This document shows, in pieces, positions 17,411 to 26,197 of a stretch of 46,122 nt of DNA (the stretch's first letter is position 1; every line of letters starts with the position of its first letter). The stretch spans positions 1 through 46,122 of the forward strand of contig JHYK01000021.1 of the NCBI GenBank assembly GCA_000621405.1. The letters run 5' to 3'. The notes under the pieces are model-generated. The model saw only the letters and a list, made by a program, of their open reading frames with translations. It ran no database searches and was not told where the DNA came from. The DNA comes from Lachnospiraceae bacterium AC3007 (lineage in GTDB: Bacteria; Bacillota; Clostridia; Lachnospirales; Lachnospiraceae). The position numbers and the translations under genes are program-made.

Positions 17411-17456
17411 AGCCCGCGGTCACGGATCGGCATGATCCGCAGATTGCGGGCTTTTA
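17411..17456 (+). terminator. Intercistronic stem-loop terminator between metQ and metN
   Basis: AGCCCGC (17411-17417) pairs with GCGGGCT (17446-17452) before TTTTA, and inside it CGGATC (17423-17428) pairs with GATCCG (17434-17439). Partial read-through would set a high metQ to metNI ratio. The T-tract is short. Confidence 0.65.
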
Positions 17457-17520
17457 GTTATCAGGCATTTGTGCTATGATTGCGGCGGAATGTCACAAAG
17501 AAAACGAAAGGCATTACGGT

Positions 17521-18531
17521 ATGGAAGAACCTATTATCAAACTTGTGAACGTGAGCAAGACCTTCTCATCATCCACCGGGGATGTAGAGGCTGTCAGAAA
17601 TATCGACCTCGAGATCGAAAAGGGCGATATCTTCGGCATCATAGGTCTCTCGGGCGCCGGTAAATCAACGCTTGTACGATGCCTGAACCTCCTTGAGAGG
17701 CCCACGGAAGGCAGCGTATTCGTCGACGGAAAAGACATGATGAAGCTCTCAAACAAGGAGCTCTCATTAAAAAGACGGGATATAGGCATGATATTCCAGC
17801 ACTTCAACCTGCTGATGCAGCGCAACGTATTGGACAACGTGGCCTTCCCCCTGGAGATCGCAGGCAAGTCCCGCTCCCAGGCAAGAAAGGAAGCCGGTAA
17901 GTTTCTCGAGACCGTAGGCCTCTCGGAAAAGGCCGATGCATATCCCGCACAGCTCTCCGGAGGTCAAAAGCAGAGAGTCGCGATAGCCCGCGTGCTGGCT
18001 TCCGATCCCAAGATACTGCTCTGCGACGAAGCAACATCGGCTCTCGATCCGCAGACCACCAAATCCATACTGAACCTTATAAAGGATATCAACAAATCCT
18101 TCGGGATCACGGTCGTAGTCATCACTCATGAGATGAGCGTCATACAGGAGATCTGCAACAAGGTCGCAGTGCTCGATCACGGCCACAAGGTCGAGGAAGG
18201 CACGGTCGAGGAGCTCTTCAGGGCGCCGAAGACCGAAGAAGCCAAGAAGCTTGTATTCTCCGAGACCGCGCATATAAGAAGGATGCACTCGGACCATCAG
18301 GTCAGGGTAGTCTTTGACGGCAAGAGCGCCTTTGAGCCCATACTCGGCAATATCACGCTCGAGCTCAAGACTCCTCTCAACATACTGTATGCCAATACGC
18401 AGACGATCAACGGCAATGCCAAGGGAGAGATGATACTCCAGCTTCCGCCAAACAAAGAAGTGGCGGATAAGATGGTCTCTTATTTCAAAGAAAAAGGACT
18501 CGGAGTCGAGGAGGTAACCTATGTGGAGTGA
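17521..18531 (+). CDS. metN: Methionine importer ATP-binding protein MetN
   Basis: 336 residues. ABC ATPase with Walker A GLSGAGKST, Q-loop in IFQHFNLL, signature LSGGQKQRVAIARVL, Walker B ILLCDEATSALD and H-loop VVITHE. A C-terminal ~75-residue NIL/ACT-like domain (begins about VRVVFDGKSAFEP) is the methionine-sensing site that inhibits transport when methionine is high. Start at 17521 by family alignment (MEEPIIKLVNVSKTF). It overlaps metI by 11 nt. Confidence 0.93.
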   Translation: MEEPIIKLVNVSKTFSSSTGDVEAVRNIDLEIEKGDIFGIIGLSGAGKSTLVRCLNLLERPTEGSVFVDGKDMMKLSNKELSLKRRDIGMIFQHFNLLMQRNVLDNVAFPLEIAGKSRSQARKEAGKFLETVGLSEKADAYPAQLSGGQKQRVAIARVLASDPKILLCDEATSALDPQTTKSILNLIKDINKSFGITVVVITHEMSVIQEICNKVAVLDHGHKVEEGTVEELFRAPKTEEAKKLVFSETAHIRRMHSDHQVRVVFDGKSAFEPILGNITLELKTPLNILYANTQTINGNAKGEMILQLPPNKEVADKMVSYFKEKGLGVEEVTYVE

Positions 18532-19186
18532 ACAGGAAATACTGATGATACTGCAGGGTCTGTGGGAGACTGTCGAGATAGTCTTCGTATCGACCTTTTT
18601 CGGATATGTGCTGGGACTGCCTCTCGGAGTGCTGCTGGCCGTGACCGACAGTGACGGGATCAAGCCACATCCCACGCTCTACAAGGTAATGGACGTTGTC
18701 ACCAATGTGCTGAGAAGCGTGCCGTTCATCATACTTCTCGTGATACTGATACCCTTTACAAGAGCTATAGTGGGCAAGAGTTACGGAACTGCTGCCACCA
18801 TAGTGCCTCTCGTCATAGCCGCTGCTCCCTTCATAGGGCGCATGGTCGAGTCTTCCATCAAGGAAGTGGATCACGGCGTCATAGAGGCCGCTCAGTCAAT
18901 GGGGGCAGGCACGGGACGCATCATATGGAACGTGCTCCTTGCCGAAGCCAGGACGTCCCTTCTCGTAGGTGTGACCATTGCCTTCGGCACGATACTCGGA
19001 TACTCCGCGATGGCAGGCGCCGTCGGAGGCGGCGGACTCGGAAGCATCGCCATCCGCTACGGATACAACCGCTGGCAGCCAAACATACTCTGGCCGTCAG
19101 TGCTCCTGCTCATACTACTCGTTCAGTTCTTCCAGATATTGGGAATGAAGATATCAAAGAATCTCGACAGAAGAAGGACCGGCTGA
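18521..19186 (+). CDS. metI: Methionine importer permease MetI
   Basis: 221 residues and five to six membrane segments, with the BPD permease coupling loop (AAQSMGAGTGRIIWNVLLAEA). It opens GLWETVEIVFVSTFFGYVLG, as in MetI. It forms the membrane channel with MetN. GGAGGT lies inside metN, 5 nt before the ATG, giving tight coupling. The stop lies within the stem of a bidirectional terminator. Confidence 0.92.
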   Translation: MWSEQEILMILQGLWETVEIVFVSTFFGYVLGLPLGVLLAVTDSDGIKPHPTLYKVMDVVTNVLRSVPFIILLVILIPFTRAIVGKSYGTAATIVPLVIAAAPFIGRMVESSIKEVDHGVIEAAQSMGAGTGRIIWNVLLAEARTSLLVGVTIAFGTILGYSAMAGAVGGGGLGSIAIRYGYNRWQPNILWPSVLLLILLVQFFQILGMKISKNLDRRRTG

Positions 19187-19204
19187 TAAAGCCGGTCTTT
19201 TATT
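19177..19204. terminator. Bidirectional terminator between metI and the FtsX-like gene
   Basis: GACCGGC (19177-19183) and GCCGGTC (19191-19197) form a stem with loop TGATAAA, followed by TTTTATT on the plus strand. The metI stop lies in it, and the convergent permease gene ends at 19200, so one hairpin serves both. Confidence 0.75.
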
Positions 19205-21521
19205 CCTGGCCTTTCAGGGCGTCGACCATATCAACAGTCTTGACCTTGCGTGAGAGTATCCTGTTGACTGCGCATGACAGGATGAAGGTTCCGGCTATGG
19301 TATAGGCAAAGGATGCAGGCTTCCAGGTGGCTATGTAATCCATGGATTCGGGCATAGAGCCGAAAAGCGCCGCTATGAGCCCCATGCCGCAGGGGATGCC
19401 GAGCGCTATGCCGGCGCATGTCAGCAGGATGTTCTGCATCTGAAGTATGGATCTGATCTTTGATGTAGTGAATCCCAGCACCTTGAGCGTCGCCATCTCT
19501 CTATGCTTTTCCACAAGAGACAGTACTCCGAGGTTATAGAGGACTACGACTCCCAGTACGATGGCCGCTGCCACAAGGATATACACCATCGTGTACATCA
19601 TCTCCTTCATCGAATCAAAGGCTTCCATCATCTCATCATGGCTCTGTACGCCGGTCACATTGTCATCATCTTCAATGGATGCTTTCGGCTTCTTATTGGC
19701 ATAGACGGCGCCGGGTGTAAATTCATACTCATATTCCTCAAAGACATCCCTTGTCATGGTGATCCCCTGTGTCGTGGGATTCCTGTACAATCCGGCCACA
19801 TGGCTGGTCTGCCACTTATCATCTCCTATCACATGCCACCTGAAGACATCACCCTCTTCAAGGCCCAGGATCTCTGCCATCTTGCATGACATTGATATGC
19901 CCTTTTTATTCAGGTTGATGTGCCTCATATCACTGTCTTCAAAATGAAGGTAGTTGCCCGTGTCATAGACAGTGACAGCCCCTGATTTCCTGACTCCGTT
20001 CACTTCGAATTCCGCCCCGGAATTCTGCACCATCTGTCCGCTGTATTCCTTGGCATATTCCTCAGTCACCGAAAGGGGAGTATTCTCTTCCATGATGATC
20101 TGGTAATTAGATGTGTTGAGTTCTCCATACAGCCAGGTGGTGATGAAGTCCATGGTATCAAGACATGCAAAAGCGCCGAATAAAAGCATGGCGCACCCGA
20201 GTACTCCAAACATACCCATGGCGGATCTGACCTTATTCCTTAGGATATCCCTTATATTCCACTGCATAGCAAAATCAAGCTTGAGCCACAGTCTGCTCTT
20301 TTCAAGAGCCGAATGCTTGAGGTTTTTGGGAGAAGCAGGACGCAGAGTCTCTGCAGGCGCGGGAGCAAGCTCCTTCCTGCAGGCGATATAACTGACAAGT
20401 GTCGATACCAGCACCGAGACCACGATACCTCCGAAAGCTCTCGGGGAGAAGGCTGTCCTCATCTCCGGAACCAGATAGGCATCGGACTGCATGCTTATGA
20501 TGAGTTCGGCTATCGTATTGTATCCGAGGATCGCTCCGACAATGCCTCCTGTAAGGCTTAAAAAGAGGCTGTAGGAAGCATAGTGCATGACAACGGTGCG
20601 CTTTGAAAAACCAAGCGCCTTCATGGTGCCTATCTGTATCCTCTGTCTGGACGTCATGCGTGTCATGGTCGTGATGATACCGAGGATCGCGATCAGCAGG
20701 AATACGGCCGGAAAAATGTATGTCATCGTCTTGTGCTGCTCTATCTCGGAATGGAAGGTCTGATAGCTTAAGTCGGCATCCTTGCCGGTGGTGACTATGC
20801 GGCTGTCATCCAGGACGTTTCTGATGGTATTGCCTATGCGCCTGACCCTTTCTTTTTCATCATCATCAAGGCCTCCGGTATTATCGACGCCATCGATGTC
20901 GGCTATGATCTGGTTGAAATATATCTCATCCTTCACGGGATATTCCGCGCTGTCCATGAAGGCTGCTCCGTAGTCACCGTAGGTCGGCATCAGAGCCGCG
21001 GCGTCCGGAAGGAAATATACATATTCCGGATTGCAGACTATAGCCCTTATCTTCTCGTCAAATTCACTGCCTTCGACCTTCATCTTTATCGTGTCGCCCA
21101 CATCAAGTCCCTGATGCTCCGCAAAGGTCTGCTCGAGCCATACTCCGCCCTCACCCGGCTCAAAAGGCTCTCCTTTTATTATCCTCATCCTGGAGATCTC
21201 ATTGGAATCAATGAAATTCATCTGAAGATCATGCTCTTCTTCAAGCTCCGCTTTCCCGTCGATGCGAAGCCTTTTCTCGGCGGTTACGACACCCGGGATC
21301 GCTCTTATCTTATTCAGATCTTCATTTCTGAATTTCTTTCCCTGCACCCAGATGTCGGCAAGGCCTGTCTCCTCATAGTACAGCGATTCGTACTTGGCCA
21401 TACCGCTTGCTTCGGAATCAAGGCCTGCAAATACAAAGATGCCAAGAAGAGACAGCAGAAAGATTGAAAAAAACTGGACTTTGTTCTGGAGGAGATCCCT
21501 CCACATCTTGCGGAGGAGCAT
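19200..21521 (-). CDS. ABC transporter permease with two FtsX domains
   Basis: 773 residues. N-terminal TM (QFFSIFLLSLLGIFVFAG), a large extracellular domain to ~260, three TMs of the first FtsX domain (~270-380), a second block (~430-650) and a terminal three-TM FtsX domain (~650-765, with MATLKVLGFTTSKI; the first domain has the equivalent GTMKALGFSKRTVVM). This is the MacB/LolE-like class used for export of peptides, lipoproteins or drugs rather than for import. The ATG overlaps the stop of the ATPase gene. Last gene of the HlyD-ABC-FtsX operon. Substrate unknown. Confidence 0.88.
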   Translation of the reverse strand: MLLRKMWRDLLQNKVQFFSIFLLSLLGIFVFAGLDSEASGMAKYESLYYEETGLADIWVQGKKFRNEDLNKIRAIPGVVTAEKRLRIDGKAELEEEHDLQMNFIDSNEISRMRIIKGEPFEPGEGGVWLEQTFAEHQGLDVGDTIKMKVEGSEFDEKIRAIVCNPEYVYFLPDAAALMPTYGDYGAAFMDSAEYPVKDEIYFNQIIADIDGVDNTGGLDDDEKERVRRIGNTIRNVLDDSRIVTTGKDADLSYQTFHSEIEQHKTMTYIFPAVFLLIAILGIITTMTRMTSRQRIQIGTMKALGFSKRTVVMHYASYSLFLSLTGGIVGAILGYNTIAELIISMQSDAYLVPEMRTAFSPRAFGGIVVSVLVSTLVSYIACRKELAPAPAETLRPASPKNLKHSALEKSRLWLKLDFAMQWNIRDILRNKVRSAMGMFGVLGCAMLLFGAFACLDTMDFITTWLYGELNTSNYQIIMEENTPLSVTEEYAKEYSGQMVQNSGAEFEVNGVRKSGAVTVYDTGNYLHFEDSDMRHINLNKKGISMSCKMAEILGLEEGDVFRWHVIGDDKWQTSHVAGLYRNPTTQGITMTRDVFEEYEYEFTPGAVYANKKPKASIEDDDNVTGVQSHDEMMEAFDSMKEMMYTMVYILVAAAIVLGVVVLYNLGVLSLVEKHREMATLKVLGFTTSKIRSILQMQNILLTCAGIALGIPCGMGLIAALFGSMPESMDYIATWKPASFAYTIAGTFILSCAVNRILSRKVKTVDMVDALKGQE

Positions 21522-22270
21522 TACCAGCTGACCTCCAATGCGTCCTTGGGATCTTCATTGATCTCGGTGGATCTTACCGTACCGTTTTTGACCCTTATCA
21601 CCCTGTCCGCTATATCCGCAAAAGAACTGTTGTGAGTGACCATGACTACCGTGTGCTTCCTCTCCCTGCTGACGCGCTGCAGGAGCTTTAAGACCTCCTG
21701 GCCGGTGTCGGTATCGAGAGCGCCCGTGGGTTCGTCGCAAAGAAGCAGCCTAGGATTCTTGGCCAGAGCCCTTGCTATGGATGTCCTCTGCTGCTCTCCG
21801 CCGGACATCTGGGAAGGGAACTGATGCAGATGATCCTTAAGACCCACGGCATCAAGCATCTCTACGGGATCCAGGATCTCGACTCCTTCCGACTCCTTCT
21901 CCCATATACTGCCCTTCTTAACGTTGTTCCTCACATCCTTCATGAGAGCCACGTTCTCATATGCGGTAAGAGTGGGTATGAGATTATAGAACTGGAAGAC
22001 GACGCCCACATTCCAGGCTCTGTAGGCTGTGAGGCCGTCATCGTTAAAGCCTGCGATATTGTGTCCGTTAAATAAGATCTCACCTCCTGAAGGCGAGTCC
22101 ATTCCGCCGAGGAGATTTAGGAGCGTACTCTTGCCGGCTCCGGAAGGACCCAGGATCACGACCATCTCGCCCTCCATGATCTCCAGATCCACGTCTTTTA
22201 AGGCATAGAAGGTATGCTCTCCGAGCTCATACTTTTTTTCTACTTTTCTGAATTCAATGAACGGTTCCAA
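21521..22270 (-). CDS. ABC transporter ATP-binding protein (MacB/LolD type)
   Basis: 249 residues with Walker A GPSGAGKSTLLN, Q-loop VFQFYNLIPTLTAYENV, signature MSGGEQQRTSIARAL, Walker B LLLCDEPTGALD and H-loop VMVTHN. The YNLIPTLTA-NV stretch is typical of ATPases paired with FtsX-like permeases. It overlaps the HlyD-like gene by 17 nt and touches the permease gene, so the three are one translation unit. Confidence 0.92.
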   Translation of the reverse strand: MEPFIEFRKVEKKYELGEHTFYALKDVDLEIMEGEMVVILGPSGAGKSTLLNLLGGMDSPSGGEILFNGHNIAGFNDDGLTAYRAWNVGVVFQFYNLIPTLTAYENVALMKDVRNNVKKGSIWEKESEGVEILDPVEMLDAVGLKDHLHQFPSQMSGGEQQRTSIARALAKNPRLLLCDEPTGALDTDTGQEVLKLLQRVSRERKHTVVMVTHNSSFADIADRVIRVKNGTVRSTEINEDPKDALEVSW

Positions 22271-23726
22271 CTGCCTTTTCTCCTACCTGACTGTCGGTTA
22301 TCGAATCGGTGATGACCATGTCCCCGTCATTAAGACCGTCCTTCACCTCCACGTGATCCGGTGTAGTGATCCCGGCAGTGATGTATTTCTTTACGATGAT
22401 ACCGTCCTCTATCACGTAGCAGTAGTCCCCGTCGTCATCGATGTAAAAGGCGCTGTACGGGATGATGAGCACATCCTTCTGCTCATCCGTATAGATGGTC
22501 ACATCGGCTTCAAGGCCGAGTATAAGGCTGTCGTCGGGATCATCGATATGAACCTCGACTGCCACTTTTGTCTTGTCGGAATCATCAGATGTAGCGACGT
22601 GATTGATCCTTGTCACTTCTCCCTGATATGTACGGTCCGCTATGGTTATCTCTGCTCTCTGTCCTTTTTTTATCTGCCCGATATCATACTTTGATATCAT
22701 CACTGTAACCTTCAGTTCGTCGCAGTTCACTATCTTGAAAAGAGGCGTTCCCTCGGACACCACATTACCGGACTTTACATTGCACTCCGTGATCACTCCG
22801 TCGAAATCTGCCTTAACGCCCTCGCTGGCCTTGGCAAGCTCCTCGGCGGCTGCCTCCTCCTTGCTGCGAAGAAGATCCGTCTGCTTGTTCAAAGCTTCCT
22901 TCTGGCTGGAATTGAGTATCCCCGCTTCATAAGTGTTTTTATGCGTCTTGGCCTCAGTCCAGTTCCTCGTGATATCCTCCATCCAGTTGGAGGTATCGTT
23001 CAGTCTTGCATATTCATCAGGATCGAGTTCGGTGGGAGGAAGTGACGCGAGATTCTTGTTCAGACCTGCAATATCTTCATTGAGTTCCGCTATTTCTTTG
23101 TTCAGGCTGCGGTAATCGTCCGAATAATCTTCGTCGTCAGGATCAAGATCCGCCAGGTCGGCTTTTTTCTCTGCAATCTCTTCATTCTTGGAAGCGATGC
23201 TCGCGTTGATGCTGTCACTTGCACGCTTTGTGTTCCAGTTGTCGGTGTACTGCCCTTCATCTATCTTGTCGCCGTACTCTCTCTCCAGAGCGTACAGAGT
23301 GGCATAAGCCGCATCCTCGGCTGCAGCCTTGCCGTACTTTGCCGAATACTCATCGCTCTTGTCTATCTGACCCTTGGCGCTCATCTCGCTCTGCTCACGG
23401 CTGATGCCGGCCTCGGAGACAGTCCTTTCAAAGTCGTCCGTGTCATATGTGAGCAATACGTCGCCTTTGCTTATCAGATCTCCGACCTTTAAGTCCACAT
23501 ACTCTATCGGAGCGCTGACTCTTGCAAAATAAGTGTATTCATCCTCTCCTTCTATATCTCCGCTCTCCTTCACGATGCCTGATATGCTGCCTTTTTTTAC
23601 ATATGAGGCTTCGTGCTGCTTGCCTCCTCCGATACCGAAGGCTGTGAGTGTTCCTGCTGCCGCGCCGATCAGCGCTACGATGCACACCCCGGATATAAGT
23701 TTTTTATTTATCTTTGGAAATTTCAT
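22254..23726 (-). CDS. HlyD/MacA-type membrane fusion (adaptor) protein
   Basis: 490 residues. One N-terminal TM (about 10-30), a split biotinyl-lipoyl domain (EYVDLKVGDLISKGDVLLTYD and FDGVITECNVKSGNVVSEGT), a long coiled coil between them (~85-300, Glu/Lys/Ala-rich), then a beta-barrel domain (KKGQRAEITIADRTYQGEVT) and a C-terminal membrane-proximal domain (GLNDGDMVITD). In Gram-positive bacteria such proteins act with MacB-like exporters outside the membrane. The start is ATG 23726; the preceding GTG also reads as a start. Two inverted repeats upstream may bind a regulator. Confidence 0.88.
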   Translation of the reverse strand: MKFPKINKKLISGVCIVALIGAAAGTLTAFGIGGGKQHEASYVKKGSISGIVKESGDIEGEDEYTYFARVSAPIEYVDLKVGDLISKGDVLLTYDTDDFERTVSEAGISREQSEMSAKGQIDKSDEYSAKYGKAAAEDAAYATLYALEREYGDKIDEGQYTDNWNTKRASDSINASIASKNEEIAEKKADLADLDPDDEDYSDDYRSLNKEIAELNEDIAGLNKNLASLPPTELDPDEYARLNDTSNWMEDITRNWTEAKTHKNTYEAGILNSSQKEALNKQTDLLRSKEEAAAEELAKASEGVKADFDGVITECNVKSGNVVSEGTPLFKIVNCDELKVTVMISKYDIGQIKKGQRAEITIADRTYQGEVTRINHVATSDDSDKTKVAVEVHIDDPDDSLILGLEADVTIYTDEQKDVLIIPYSAFYIDDDGDYCYVIEDGIIVKKYITAGITTPDHVEVKDGLNDGDMVITDSITDSQVGEKAVGTVH

Positions 23727-23760
23727 CACTGCTCTTTCACCTCGTTTTGAACGGGCTCAG

Positions 23761-23810
23761 CTTAGAATTTATGTAAACTAAGTCGTTTAAGTACGTTAGC
23801 CTTGTCTAAC
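23761..23810 (-). promoter_or_regulatory. Two inverted repeats upstream of the export operon
   Basis: CTTAG-N12-CTAAG (23761-23782) and GTTAG-N6-CTAAC (23795-23810) lie 35-85 bp upstream of the HlyD-like start. Paired short palindromes before an exporter operon suggest a TetR- or MarR-type operator, but no such regulator gene is adjacent. Confidence 0.35.
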
Positions 23811-23948
23811 TGACGCGCATAGGATAACATAATAAGGTAAGGATTTCAACCCCTAATATATCTTCTTTGGGTTGTATTTTATGGGACACCGTCGTAGACT
23901 AAAATAATAAGAAGATATTTGGTGCCAAAGCACGCTAAAATACATGCC

Positions 23949-25082
23949 ATGAAACAAAAACTACCTGTTATTTTTGCAATTATATCTGCTGTTATTCTCC
24001 TTTCTCTCATAGTTGTCGGGCTTGTAGCTCCGGGCAGCAATACAGAGAAAAGCTCGCGTCTCTTTGCTTCTACAAGGCACAGTCAGGAAGGCGGGAGCGG
24101 GGATCAGGGGTCTGTCGAAGAGGTGCCGGCCAATGCGGGTGCAACGGATCCGGCTTCCGGAGGAACGACGGGATCCGATTCCGACAGTTCATCTACAGCC
24201 GCTTCCGACAGCGGATCCGATGCTGCTTCCGACAGCGCAGCAGAGACTTCGGCTGATACTTCCGGTCAGGCTGCATCAGAAGTTGACGCAGCGGAGGCTG
24301 AGACTCCGGAGGAAGATACCCGCACGCCTCTTGAAAAATATGCGGAACTCCTTGAGATCAATCCATATGCGGCCGGATGGCTTTCCGTTGATGATTCCAG
24401 GATCAACGATCCCGTGGTATATACCCCGAGGAGCCAGAACTACTTCCTCCACAGGGACATATACGGCAATGATTCCAAGAAGGGTTCCTTCTTTATCGCA
24501 GTGAACTGGCAGGAAGGTTATAATAATACCCTTATCTACGGCCACAACATGAGAGACGGGAGCGGCTTCGGGTCGCTTGCGAAATTTGCCGACGCCTCTT
24601 ACGGAAAGAGCCATCCCATCATACATTTTGATACGCTGTACGAAGACAGGGATTACGAACTCTTTGCCGTCTTTTATTCTCAGATAGATGAAGAAGAGCT
24701 CGAGACTGAAGAAGACCGTGAGAATGCGGACAAAGAGATCGAGGAGCACGGAGTTGAAAAAAAGCAGGAAGAAGAAGGAGAGGAAGTAGAGCCCGAAGAG
24801 CTCACTCTGGCTGATCTTGATCTGTATGAAGACTACGGGGACGTAGATATATACCGTCAGGAGAAAGACGAAGACAACGGGAGGTTCAGGTATTATTACT
24901 ATACGGATCTGTCGGATAAGGCGGATTTTGATTACTTCGTTGAAAACGTAAAGGAAAGAGCCCTGTATGACACAGGCGTGGATGTATCATGGGGAGATCA
25001 GCTGCTGACCCTGTCTACTTGCAGTTATCACGTCAATAACGGGCGTTTTATCGTCGTCGCAAAACGTGTGAATAACACTTGA
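23949..25082 (+). CDS. Class B sortase
   Basis: About 377 residues. N-terminal TM anchor (MKQKLPVIFAIISAVILLSL), a disordered Ser/Ala/Asp/Gly-rich linker (~35-125), then the sortase fold with catalytic His in TLIYGHNMRDG and Cys in LLTLSTCSYHVNNGRF, followed by an Arg in VVAKR. The YGHNM and STCSY forms fit class B. An extremely acidic insertion (Glu-rich, roughly residues 250-300) sits between His and Cys. It cleaves a sorting signal and links the protein to peptidoglycan or pilin. No sorting-signal substrate is encoded nearby. A GTG at 23919 with a weak AAGAAG site is an alternative start. Confidence 0.88.
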   Translation: MKQKLPVIFAIISAVILLSLIVVGLVAPGSNTEKSSRLFASTRHSQEGGSGDQGSVEEVPANAGATDPASGGTTGSDSDSSSTAASDSGSDAASDSAAETSADTSGQAASEVDAAEAETPEEDTRTPLEKYAELLEINPYAAGWLSVDDSRINDPVVYTPRSQNYFLHRDIYGNDSKKGSFFIAVNWQEGYNNTLIYGHNMRDGSGFGSLAKFADASYGKSHPIIHFDTLYEDRDYELFAVFYSQIDEEELETEEDRENADKEIEEHGVEKKQEEEGEEVEPEELTLADLDLYEDYGDVDIYRQEKDEDNGRFRYYYYTDLSDKADFDYFVENVKERALYDTGVDVSWGDQLLTLSTCSYHVNNGRFIVVAKRVNNT

Positions 25083-25153
25083 TATCGGTGCGCGAAAGAT
25101 AACAGGGTGCAAGGACAACAGAGTGTATGGATAACATCCGATATCAATGCCCG

Positions 25154-26197
25154 TCAGACAAAGAGTCTGTGGATATCATTGAACATCACGTAAGCCATCA
25201 GTACCATAAGAAATGATACTCCGATAAGGTTCACTATACCTTCGACCTTTTCACTGGGTTTTCGTCCCGTTACAGCCTCAAATATCACAAAGACCAGCTT
25301 GCCGCCGTCGAGCGCCGGAAAAGGCAGGAGGTTCATTACTCCCAGATCTGCGGTAAGCAGTATCATAAGGGAGAGCATATTGATCCATATATAGAATATG
25401 CCGCTCTCCTTTGAGCTCTCGTATACATCTCCCACAACCTCTGCGACACCCACGGGTCCGGCAAGGTCATTCACCGAAAACTTACCCTTGAAGAGCATCG
25501 AGATGCTCCTCACAGTGATCTCGATCCAGTATCTGACCTCAGTGAGCGAATATCTTATCACCTGCAGCGGATTGCCCTTCGTATATCCCGCAGGTCCTCT
25601 GAATCCGAAGAGGAATCTCTCATCCTCTACGGAATACTGCGGAGTTATGGATGTCTTGAAAAGCTCTCCGTCCCTCTCATATACCACATCAGCTCTCTGC
25701 CCCTCGTGGAACATGGTCCAGATAGTGATGTCCCTGTATATCACTACTTTATCGCCGTTTATCGAGACTATCCTGTCTCCCGCCCGAAGTCCTGCCTCCT
25801 TGGCGGGGAATCCGTCGATCACGGAATCCAGCACAGGAAGATCATATCCAAGGCTTCCTATCACTATAAGAGATAACAAAAAAGCCAGGACAAAGTTCAT
25901 CATGGGGCCCGCCAATATTGTGGCAAATCTTGCTCCCACAGGCGCGTTCCTGAAGGATTTCTTTGAATCGGGATCATCAGGATCGTCGCCCTCAAATATG
26001 GTCAGTCCGCCGAAGGGAAGAAGCTTCAGGGAATACACGGTCTCCCCCTTCTTAAATCCGACTATAGTGGGCCCTATGCCCACGCTGAATTCCTTCACCC
26101 CTATTCCGCTCATCTTGCCTATGACACAATGGCCGCCCTCATGAGCCACCACTATCACAGAGAATATTATCAAAAATAACAGCAGTTTTATCAGCAT
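25154..26197 (-). CDS. rseP: Site-2 intramembrane zinc metalloprotease RseP
   Basis: 347 residues. HEGGH zinc motif in TM1 (VVVAHEGGHCVIGKMSG), a PDZ domain (~120-185, with AGLRAGDRIVSINGD) and the second motif NLLPFPALDGG in a late TM. It cleaves membrane-embedded anti-sigma factors or signal peptides. Its ATG overlaps the dxr stop by 7 nt, as usual in this lipid and isoprenoid gene block. Last gene of the pyrH-frr-uppS-cdsA-dxr-rseP run. Confidence 0.93.
   Translation of the reverse strand: MLIKLLLFLIIFSVIVVAHEGGHCVIGKMSGIGVKEFSVGIGPTIVGFKKGETVYSLKLLPFGGLTIFEGDDPDDPDSKKSFRNAPVGARFATILAGPMMNFVLAFLLSLIVIGSLGYDLPVLDSVIDGFPAKEAGLRAGDRIVSINGDKVVIYRDITIWTMFHEGQRADVVYERDGELFKTSITPQYSVEDERFLFGFRGPAGYTKGNPLQVIRYSLTEVRYWIEITVRSISMLFKGKFSVNDLAGPVGVAEVVGDVYESSKESGIFYIWINMLSLMILLTADLGVMNLLPFPALDGGKLVFVIFEAVTGRKPSEKVEGIVNLIGVSFLMVLMAYVMFNDIHRLFV

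Noticed and set aside
17767-18675. 302-codon minus-strand frame over metN/metI
   Set aside because: Antisense to conserved metN motifs; no ribosome binding site.
21824-22075. Plus-strand frame inside the ABC ATPase gene
   Set aside because: Shadow of a well-defined ABC ATPase with all motifs on the minus strand.
25081-25145. GATATCGG ... CCGATATC inverted repeat after the sortase gene
   Set aside because: A 49-nt loop and no T-tract; too weak to call a terminator.
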